NCBI GenBank assembly: GCA_043819035.1
Contig: JBDRFD010000016.1
Coordinates: 1-23,074, forward strand
From: UBA2144 sp043819035
GTDB taxonomy: Bacteria > Patescibacteriota > Gracilibacteria > Peribacterales > Peribacteraceae
Direction of reading: 5' to 3'
Length of the DNA: 23,074 nucleotides
In this document: in pieces, positions 6,557 to 12,277 of the stretch
How the letters are laid out: every line of letters starts with the position of its first letter
Numbering within the stretch: the stretch's first letter is position 1
Program-made: the position numbers and the translations under genes
Notes under the pieces: model-generated
What the model was told of the DNA's origin: nothing
The model's database searches: none
Seen by the model: the letters and a program-made list of their open reading frames with translations, nothing else

Positions 6557-7306
6557 ATGCGCACCCCCGACGAACTTCAACAGGCATACAAGGAACACCA
6601 GGAAGCCGACGTCCATGGACTGTGGATCAGAGAATATGTGCGTGACATTGTTTTTGGTGGGAATGATGGAATTGTCACAACCTTTGCCGTTGTTGCAGGA
6701 ACGATGGGTGCGCAGCTCCCGCATTCAGTTGTCATCATCCTTGGCGCCGCCAACCTCCTAGCTGACGGCCTCTCCATGGCAACCGGCACATACCTCTCCC
6801 TGCGTTCCGAACGTGATAAGTTTCGGCGTTTACGCAAAGAAGAACTGCAGGAGATTGAGGAAGATCCGGAAGTGGAAGCCGAAGAAGTCCGCCAGGCATA
6901 CCGTGAAAAAGGCTTTGAAGGAGCAGACCTGGAAAAAGCGGTGTCGATCATCACCGCGGATAATGAACGCTGGGCTGATGTCATGATGCACGAGGAGCAC
7001 GGACTGACCGAAGAAGCATCCGGCAAACCAGCGCTGCACGGATTTCTCACCTTCATTGCTTTCATCCTCTTCGGCAGCATCCCCCTATTTCCTTTTGTCT
7101 TCGGGGTTGCACACGATACGCGCTTCACAGTCGCAATCATTTCCACATTTTGTGCTCTTATCCTTTTGGGCATAGCACGCAGCTATCTCACAAAGGAGCG
7201 CCTTATCCGCGGACCGATAGAGATTGTGAGCATTGGAGCATTGGGTGCCTTTGCGGCTTTTGGGGTGGGGGTGATGCTGAAGAATTTGGTGGGGGTTGTT
7301 CTTTAA
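6557..7306 (+). CDS. VIT1/CCC1-family Fe2+/Mn2+ transporter
   Basis: This 249-aa membrane protein starts MRTPDELQQAYKEH. The family signature IVFGGNDGIVTTFAVVAGTM (about residues 25-44) opens the first membrane segment. The second segment is VVIILGAANLLADGLSMATG; a cytosolic, Glu-rich helical domain (LRKEELQEIEEDPEVEAEEV, about 95-115) matches the metal-binding domain of VIT1/CCC1; three further segments follow (about 155-180, 188-210, 220-248). Such carriers export Fe2+ or Mn2+ from the cytosol. The start is chosen from a -10 lying 9 nt upstream; the ORF extends to 6461 through repeat. Repeat copies B and C flank the gene on both sides. Confidence 0.9.
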   Translation: MRTPDELQQAYKEHQEADVHGLWIREYVRDIVFGGNDGIVTTFAVVAGTMGAQLPHSVVIILGAANLLADGLSMATGTYLSLRSERDKFRRLRKEELQEIEEDPEVEAEEVRQAYREKGFEGADLEKAVSIITADNERWADVMMHEEHGLTEEASGKPALHGFLTFIAFILFGSIPLFPFVFGVAHDTRFTVAIISTFCALILLGIARSYLTKERLIRGPIEIVSIGALGAFAAFGVGVMLKNLVGVVL

Positions 7307-7403
7307 AAAGGAAAAAGGGGCAAAAAGAGAAAAAAGGGTAAAAAGGGATGCTTTTTGTTCCTTTTTTGCCCTTTTTGCTTTTTTTTGCCTTTTTTTCTTC
7401 CTT
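7304..7403. repeat. GGGCAAAAA-type inverted repeat, copy C
   Basis: It begins at the stop codon of the VIT gene with AAAAAGGAAAAAGGGGCAAA and ends in the pyrimidine arm TTTTTTGCCCTTTTTGC plus further units. The right arm supplies TTGCCT (7385-7390), 16 bp from the TACAAT of the next gene, so the repeat may donate a -35 element as well as act as a terminator. Confidence 0.8.
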
Positions 7404-7412
7404 CCCTACAAT
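7385..7412 (+). promoter_or_regulatory. promoter of the D-2-hydroxyacid dehydrogenase gene
   Basis: TTGCCT (7385-7390), 16-bp spacer, TACAAT (7407-7412), 6 nt to ATG 7419. The -35 is a poor match, but the -10 and spacing agree with other promoters here. Confidence 0.5.
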
Positions 7413-7418
7413 ATCACC

Positions 7419-8408
7419 ATGCCAAAAACAGTATTCTTAGAAGTAGATAAGGAAGACGAGAAGCGTATTTCCGGACATTTCCCTGGAAGCATCGTTGTTA
7501 ATAAACCAATTTCCGAATCAGGCGTACTTGAAAAGTGCAAAGACGCTGAAATTGTTTCCACTTTCATTTACTCAAAGTTTGATAAGGAACATCTCAAAAA
7601 GCTCCCGAACCTCAAACTCATCGCAACACGTTCCGTGGGATACGATCACATCGATATGGACGAGTGCGCCAAACGTAAGATTACCATCTGCAATGTGCCG
7701 GACTACGGCGCCCACGTGATTGCGGAGCATGTGTTTGCACTCCTCTTAAGTACGCTCAGGCATATCAACGAAGGAGATGAGCGCGTGGAGGGGGGCCACT
7801 TCTTTTACCAGGGCTTAAGAGGAAAGTGCCTGCGCGGGAAGGTACTGGGGATCGTTGGAACCGGAAAGATCGGGAGGCGAGTGGCGCAAATTGCACATGG
7901 ATTTGGCATGCGGATGATCGCCGTTGATCGTTGCAGGACACTGGAGCTCGAGGACCTTTTGGGAGTGCGTTATGTGACGATTGATGAACTTCTTCAGCAG
8001 AGTGACATTATCTCCCTCCACTTGCCGCTCAAAGATGAGACGAAACACATTATTGATAAAGAAGCCTTCGAAAAGATGAAAAAGGGTGTCATCCTCATCA
8101 ACACCGCCCGAGGCCCGCTGGTGGACTCTGACGCACTACTTGATGCCATGAAGAGTGGGAAGGTCTCCTATGCTCTTCTGGACGTACTGGAAGATGAGAA
8201 AGACTTATCGGAGAGTAAGGAGCTCATCGCCCATCCCAATGCCATTACGACTCCTCACATCGCCTTCTATGCCGATGACAGTATGGAGACGATGTACGAA
8301 GACTGCTTCGATTCCATTGAACAGTGGCAGGCAGGGCAGGAGCCGGAGCACATCGTGAAGCCGCCGAAGATCGTGTGCGACCTTCCCGAAATAAAGAAGT
8401 CGCACTGA
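7419..8408 (+). CDS. D-2-hydroxyacid dehydrogenase (D-lactate dehydrogenase-like)
   Basis: This 329-aa NAD-dependent enzyme starts MPKTVFLEVDKED. It has the substrate-side RSVGYDHIDM, Rossmann motif VLGIVGTGKIGRRVA, ISLHLPLKDET, and the catalytic triad Arg in LINTARGPLVD, Glu in LLDVLEDEK and His in ITTPHIAFYADDS. The HIAFY context resembles D-lactate dehydrogenase, which would regenerate NAD+ from pyruvate in a fermentative cell; 3-phosphoglycerate or other 2-hydroxyacids are possible substrates. There is no ACT domain as in SerA. The ORF is open to 7296 through the repeat, but a -10 at 6 nt supports ATG 7419. The stop TGA is part of a REP-like palindrome (8403-8422). Confidence 0.9.
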   Translation: MPKTVFLEVDKEDEKRISGHFPGSIVVNKPISESGVLEKCKDAEIVSTFIYSKFDKEHLKKLPNLKLIATRSVGYDHIDMDECAKRKITICNVPDYGAHVIAEHVFALLLSTLRHINEGDERVEGGHFFYQGLRGKCLRGKVLGIVGTGKIGRRVAQIAHGFGMRMIAVDRCRTLELEDLLGVRYVTIDELLQQSDIISLHLPLKDETKHIIDKEAFEKMKKGVILINTARGPLVDSDALLDAMKSGKVSYALLDVLEDEKDLSESKELIAHPNAITTPHIAFYADDSMETMYEDCFDSIEQWQAGQEPEHIVKPPKIVCDLPEIKKSH

Positions 8409-8422
8409 GCACTGTCGAAGTG
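8403..8422. repeat. REP-like palindrome at the dehydrogenase stop codon
   Basis: CACTGAGCACTGTCGAAGTG, related to the element within leuL (4442-4463). It lies between two convergent genes and provides the TGA stop of the first. Confidence 0.5.
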
Positions 8423-8436
8423 TAATCTTCCGGAGC

Positions 8437-9048
8437 TTAAGCATTCCTAGTGCGATGTATATGTGCGAGGAGCTCTGCGAGCCTGTGTACCAACTCCTTT
8501 GGATGGGGGAAATCTTTAAGTACTAACCATTTTCCAAAGAATTTTACTGCCCTTTTTTGGTCTGTTGTGAATCCTATGATGGGTGGCAAGTCGGGTTTCT
8601 TTTCCAAGCAATACCTCGCAACATCCGATCCGTAAATTGTTGTATCAGCTTCTGGATCAAAAAGATTTTCATCCATTAGTACAAGACCAATCGAATACTC
8701 CTCAAGATGCCCAAGCACCTCATCACCAAACTCCTCCACCCCTCCTCTTTTGTATGGCAAAAAATGAAATCTTCTCCGCGTAGCTGCAACGATGTATGAT
8801 AGCATTGTATTAAACAATGCTGGTGGAGCATCGTCCACTGCCAGAATTTGCTGCCCACGCAATTCCTCGCATCCATTCAAATCAGCCAAAAGATTCCGTA
8901 CTCGTTTTCTACTCAGACCATTTTGACCAGCCACCGATCGTTCACTATTAAGAAGACCCTGAAGCCTTATGAGTGCAGTCTCATCCATATTTAGTGGATC
9001 TTCAAGCCCATCAGTAACTCCTTTTATTCCATCTCTGATGTTTACCAT
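8437..9048 (-). CDS. receiver-domain (response-regulator-like) protein without output domain
   Basis: This 203-aa protein has an N-terminal helical segment of about 65 residues (GLSRKRVRNLLADL) and a divergent receiver fold. The acidic pair is VDD (72-73), the probable phosphoacceptor is Asp126 in LVLMDENLF, Thr161/162 lie in IIGFTTDQ, and Lys178 is in WLVLKDF. No DNA-binding or enzymatic output domain follows, so it may act by protein contact, like single-domain regulators. There is no histidine kinase in the window. Start ATG 9048 fits a TTGACA/16/AAAAAT promoter with a 9-nt gap. It is convergent with the dehydrogenase gene, 28 bp apart. Confidence 0.7.
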   Translation of the reverse strand: MVNIRDGIKGVTDGLEDPLNMDETALIRLQGLLNSERSVAGQNGLSRKRVRNLLADLNGCEELRGQQILAVDDAPPALFNTMLSYIVAATRRRFHFLPYKRGGVEEFGDEVLGHLEEYSIGLVLMDENLFDPEADTTIYGSDVARYCLEKKPDLPPIIGFTTDQKRAVKFFGKWLVLKDFPHPKELVHRLAELLAHIHRTRNA

Positions 9049-9059
9049 AATAGGTGCAT
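9042..9059 (-). other. possible 5-codon upstream ORF overlapping the receiver start
   Basis: ATG 9059 opens MHLLW and stops at TAA (9044-9042), overlapping the receiver ATG as ATGGTAA. A good Shine-Dalgarno-like AAAGGAG lies about 7 nt before it. It could be chance, or it could load ribosomes for the receiver gene. Confidence 0.3.
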
Positions 9060-9085
9060 TTTTCTCTCCTTTATTGCTTTGTCAA
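9058..9085 (-). promoter_or_regulatory. promoter of the receiver-domain gene
   Basis: Minus strand TTGACA (9085-9080), 16-bp spacer, AAAAAT (9063-9058), 9 nt to ATG 9048. This is a 4/6 match for the -10 but the exact geometry of the three attenuator promoters. Confidence 0.55.
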
Positions 9086-9129
9086 TGACAATCAATGAGC
9101 TAAATATCTGGCATAACAGTACAAAACGA

Positions 9130-9233
9130 CTGTCAACTATCAACACGCTTCGCCACGGCGTTCGCGAACGCCGGTGGCTTCGCTTTCAACAATCAACTAC
9201 GGATGTTGAAGGTTGATTGTTGATAGTTGACAG
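9130..9233. repeat. composite heptamer hairpin with inner palindromes
   Basis: CTGTCAACTATCAAC (9130-9144) is perfectly complementary to GTTGATAGTTGACAG (9219-9233). Inside lie a near-perfect 27-bp palindrome GCCAC-GGCGTTCGCGAACGCC-G-GTGGC (9152-9178) and TCAACAATCAAC (9186-9197), which can compete for the right arm (GTTGATTGTTGA, 9212-9223). Heptamers GTTGATT, GTTGATA, GTTGACA show kinship to the 311-418 element. It sits between the divergent receiver and aspartokinase leader promoters. Confidence 0.8.
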
Positions 9234-9243
9234 AAGTTAATTA

Positions 9244-9271
9244 TTGACAATTAACAGTTAACCTCTATTAT
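9244..9271 (+). promoter_or_regulatory. aspartokinase leader promoter
   Basis: TTGACA (9244-9249), 16-bp spacer, TATTAT (9266-9271). ATG of the leader peptide starts 9 nt after the -10. The -35 lies in repeat-like heptamer sequence. Confidence 0.8.
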
Positions 9272-9280
9272 TCAAATGTA

Positions 9281-9349
9281 ATGCAGCTCTTCGCAACCTC
9301 CAAGAAGATGACCAAGAAGACCTCCCTCACCGGGAAGGACTGCTGCTGA
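9281..9349 (+). CDS. Thr/Lys-rich leader peptide upstream of aspartokinase
   Basis: This 22-aa peptide starts MQLFATSKKMTKKTSLTG and ends KDCC before TGA. Four Thr (all ACC) and five Lys (all AAG) make up 9 of 22 residues, matching the two main end products controlled at aspartokinase. Its promoter geometry and the downstream hairpin equal those of the leu and trp leaders. No ribosome-binding site is present; the mRNA would be leaderless. Two Cys codons just before the stop are unexplained. Confidence 0.75.
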   Translation: MQLFATSKKMTKKTSLTGKDCC

Positions 9350-9373
9350 CGTTAAAACTTTTCCAAGAACTGC

Positions 9374-9403
9374 ACCCCCTTCCCAACAGGAGGTTTTTGT
9401 TTT
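9374..9403 (+). terminator. aspartokinase attenuator hairpin containing AGGAGG
   Basis: ACCCCCT (9374-9380) pairs with AGGAGGT (9388-9394), with one C-A mismatch and a 7-nt loop, followed by TTTTTGTTTT. The 3' arm contains a consensus AGGAGG ribosome-binding site 11 nt before TTG 9405. Formation of the hairpin would both end transcription and hide the site. Confidence 0.65.
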
Positions 9404-9404
9404 A

Positions 9405-11069
9405 TTGTCCATCCCTTATCTCATGAACCAAGTATCGCCCACCAACCACCGCACCGGAGAGCAGGCGCTGGAAGAAGCAGATGTGTATGTTACAAAAATA
9501 GGCGGTACAAGAGCCGCAGAGCTTCAGAGCAATGCCGATTTGATTGAGTCAAGAAGAGAGCAAAGGAAAAAACAAATATTGGCAATCTCTGCAATTCGCA
9601 GTACAGATGAACGCTACAACGAACTGACACATCAGATAGTTACTGATCGGGAGATGGAGAAACTTGGTAAACGAAAATCCGGTTTCAATACCACATCGCA
9701 CTTGATCCTTATCGCGGACAGTCTTCAAGAAGGTGATATATCAACTGCATGGCTTGTACTAGATCGCATTGAAGAATGCACAAAAGAAATTGTTGCGGAA
9801 CAAGTGGATCAAGATCCGAGCATCGCAGAGAAATCTGAAGCTATCCATGACCTCAATATAACAATTGCTGACGTTCTCGATGAGCTTCAGAAGCACATCA
9901 TATCAGACAACATCGGTAAAGTACGATCAGTGGGAGAAGACCGATTAGTACAAACAACAAACGGACATTTTTCCATTACCGGTGTTGGAGAGGATCTGGC
10001 GCGCGCAATCTATGTTCAATACCTCCGGTTGCGTAACCAGCAGGCAACCGAGGTCAGAGAGCAAGACCTCTCAGTTAAAGTATTTGGAGATGAGCCTCAA
10101 GAATTCGCTCCGGATTCACATGAAAGGGAGCAGGTACTCGATGAGGTTACGGCAGAAATGAGAGGGCAGATTGGTGAATTACTCCAGACAAATGATGTTC
10201 TTGTTTCGGGAGGATACTATCCGGGTGTCGGTTCAGAGAGGGGTTATAGTGAATTAACAGCAGCTTTGCTCGCCGTTGCAGCCAAAGAATTGAATCAGCG
10301 CGTTGTATGCCTGATCGAAAAAGACTATCCGATCCGCAGCGGTGATCCACGTACGCTCGAGAACACGCTTCTGGTCAAGCGCATGAAATACGCGCTGGCC
10401 TTTGAGCTATTTGGAAATAGAATAGCGGGGGCAGACAGCGATGCCGTTCATGCACCGGCACTGGAGGTACTGGCACTGAACAAGATTGATACCGTAGTCT
10501 TTAATCCGGCAGACCTTGCACAAGGCACAACTCTCATCCAAGACTTCGAAGATGAGGGGCTATCAGAAGTAGAGATTGTTGCATCGAGATCGATTCCCGA
10601 CGCAATACTAATCAGTTCAAGCAAAATGCTCGGACCCGGATTCCTGCAGGAAGTTGGCGGATGGTTTAAAGATTGCGATATATCAATCGTCCATACTCCT
10701 ACAAGCGAAATCACCTTGTCTCTGACTTTTAATAACGGGCAACCCGATGCTGATCAAATAGCAGAATTCGAAACATTTCTTGAAAAGCGGTATGGCAAAG
10801 AGAATATTTCAGTGAAACCTATCCCCAGACAATCGATAGTCTACTGCTTGGGGAACAAGCTTAAGAAAACCGACACGCTATTGCGTGCCGGCATCGCATT
10901 CCGTTCAGCTGGAGTAGAGTTTCGTATGGGCTCGCAGGGATATGGAGAAAATGCGATGGTATTTTCCGTTGATGACGCCGATGTAGAAAAAACGACTAAA
11001 ATGCTCCATAAAGTCTGCGTAGAATTTGCAGATAGTTCTATCGAAGATATTTTGCAGATGACTCTTTAA
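9405..11069 (+). CDS. lysC: aspartokinase (aspartate kinase)
   Basis: This 554-aa protein phosphorylates aspartate at the entry to lysine, threonine and methionine synthesis. The N-terminal kinase motif is VTKIGGTRAAE (30-39; usually K-F-GGTS). LAISAIRSTDERYNEL follows (59-75), ITGVGEDLARAIYVQYL is the active-site segment (191-207), LVSGGYYPGVGSERGYSELTA leads to the nucleotide site (266-286), and ALEVLALNKIDTVVFNPADL matches the end of the kinase domain. Two ACT domains close the protein (about 400-465 and 475-545; RAGIAFRSAGVEFRMGSQGY). The sequence is divergent and about 100 residues longer than usual, with an insertion around 85-180. TTG 9405 follows AGGAGG; ATG 9423 is an alternative. 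The Thr/Lys leader supports the assignment. Confidence 0.85.
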   Translation: MSIPYLMNQVSPTNHRTGEQALEEADVYVTKIGGTRAAELQSNADLIESRREQRKKQILAISAIRSTDERYNELTHQIVTDREMEKLGKRKSGFNTTSHLILIADSLQEGDISTAWLVLDRIEECTKEIVAEQVDQDPSIAEKSEAIHDLNITIADVLDELQKHIISDNIGKVRSVGEDRLVQTTNGHFSITGVGEDLARAIYVQYLRLRNQQATEVREQDLSVKVFGDEPQEFAPDSHEREQVLDEVTAEMRGQIGELLQTNDVLVSGGYYPGVGSERGYSELTAALLAVAAKELNQRVVCLIEKDYPIRSGDPRTLENTLLVKRMKYALAFELFGNRIAGADSDAVHAPALEVLALNKIDTVVFNPADLAQGTTLIQDFEDEGLSEVEIVASRSIPDAILISSSKMLGPGFLQEVGGWFKDCDISIVHTPTSEITLSLTFNNGQPDADQIAEFETFLEKRYGKENISVKPIPRQSIVYCLGNKLKKTDTLLRAGIAFRSAGVEFRMGSQGYGENAMVFSVDDADVEKTTKMLHKVCVEFADSSIEDILQMTL

Positions 11070-11137
11070 CAGCTGGAACAAAGTATTCGCACCGTTAAGA
11101 GAGCATGATCAACCATTAGAGAATCAACGGATTCCTT

Positions 11138-11338
11138 TTATCTTGGACCGTTAAGCATCTTTCGCCAAAAATCCTCGCTTAACCGAGCACGTGTTTCTTC
11201 ATCTGTAACTCTTCGAATCGCTTCTTGGCACTGCTCATATTCACCGCCGTTGTCGCTCGGGCTCTCGGCAGATGCAACAACAGCTTCAGCCTGTCGAGCA
11301 GCATCAAATGATGTTTGCGACTGATCTATTAAACTCAT
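11138..11338 (-). CDS. small hypothetical protein
   Basis: This 66-aa, hydrophilic, mostly helical protein has acidic stretches (ASAESPSDNGGEYEQCQEA) and ends RLSEDFWRKMLNGPR. I recognise no family. Composition is protein-like and no overlapping gene competes, but neither a clear ribosome-binding site nor the usual -10 at 6-10 nt is visible. It is convergent with the aspartokinase gene. A 9-bp direct repeat ACCGTTAAG flanks its 3' region (11091-11099 and 11147-11155). Confidence 0.5.
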   Translation of the reverse strand: MSLIDQSQTSFDAARQAEAVVASAESPSDNGGEYEQCQEAIRRVTDEETRARLSEDFWRKMLNGPR

Positions 11339-11512
11339 AGAAATGATTGGAAAATATTAAGAAGATTCACTTTCAATTATTAAGACTCCAGAAATTATTT
11401 CAAGGGGCTCTGATTTTTGGCTTGCAGAAGACAAAATTCCAATTTGCTGCTCCTTTAAAGGTCTTTGATTTGTATATACGCTGTCGGCATCCTCATCCTC
11501 ATAAGTAAGTAA

Positions 11513-12076
11513 TCATACCACCTTACCTTTTACCACCTCCACAAGCTCCGGAAATTCAAGATCGAAGAAATGGCCTCTGTCTGTGAATTCGTAGTATTCC
11601 GTTTGAAGCTTTTCACTGACAAATCTGGGCTCCTCAACGGAGAAGAAAGGATCATCGACGGATGCAAACTGAATAATCCATTGTTGATTCTTCCTGATAG
11701 CAGACCAACCCCATGGCACATCGAAATATCCACTCCTGCGCTCATTCTCGTCTCCAACATTTGTATAGTACGTGCCAACAAGAACCGAACCGAGGATTTT
11801 ATTATTCTCAGCGTAACGCATGGCGGCGATTGCACCCGAGCTGTGGCCGATCAGAATGGAATGTTCATCTGCACCGCACTCGTCCTTGAGGAAAGGCAAC
11901 CAGATGCTTTGTCTCGCAATCTTCGGGTCCGGAAAATCTTTAGTAATGACCTCGAGCCCAAATTTCTCAAATTCCCTTTTGGCATAAGGAAACCAGTAGT
12001 CCTGTGCCGCCCCTCCATCGCCCTCTCCGCCATTATTGCCGTGAAGGAAAATAATTTTCGGTTTCACTCTTTCCAT
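11513..12076 (-). CDS. RBBP9/YdeN-type serine hydrolase
   Basis: This 187-aa alpha/beta hydrolase starts MERVKPKIIFLHGNNGGEG. The oxyanion region is LHGNNGG, the nucleophile elbow is ILIGHSSGAIAAMRY, the acid is probably in SVDDPFFSVEEP and the His in DRGHFFD near the C-terminus. The small size and the GHSSGAIAA elbow fit the RBBP9/YdeN group of uncharacterised hydrolases. ATG 12076 is chosen because TATGAT ends 6 nt upstream; the ORF reaches back to 12130 and ATG 12082 is another option. It is followed by a further stretch of open frame after the stop (see findings). Confidence 0.85.
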   Translation of the reverse strand: MERVKPKIIFLHGNNGGEGDGGAAQDYWFPYAKREFEKFGLEVITKDFPDPKIARQSIWLPFLKDECGADEHSILIGHSSGAIAAMRYAENNKILGSVLVGTYYTNVGDENERRSGYFDVPWGWSAIRKNQQWIIQFASVDDPFFSVEEPRFVSEKLQTEYYEFTDRGHFFDLEFPELVEVVKGKVV

Positions 12077-12082
12077 ATTCAT

Positions 12083-12088
12083 ATCATA
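12083..12088 (-). promoter_or_regulatory. -10 element of the serine hydrolase
   Basis: Minus-strand TATGAT (12088-12083), 6 nt before ATG 12076; no good -35 at 16-17 bp. Confidence 0.5.
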
Positions 12089-12228
12089 AGTAAAGCGAGT
12101 CTGCTTGCATAGAAACTGATTGGAATACAAACAACTAATCCAAGTACATTATGAGCTTCCGGGCCACCTCCTATGGAAAACATCCTCTCTCAGCATAATA
12201 TTAAAAATACAGCCGCAATGTAACAAGA

Positions 12229-12256
12229 AGGATGCCCGGATCTATCCGAGCATCCT
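12229..12256 (-). terminator. terminator downstream of trpE(G)
   Basis: On the minus strand AGGATGCTCGGAT and ATCCGGGCATCCT pair over 13 bp with one mismatch and a 1-2 nt centre, followed by TCTTGTT. It lies 21 bp beyond the trpE(G) stop. Confidence 0.7.
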
Positions 12257-12277
12257 CAACCTGCTTTTAATATGTTC

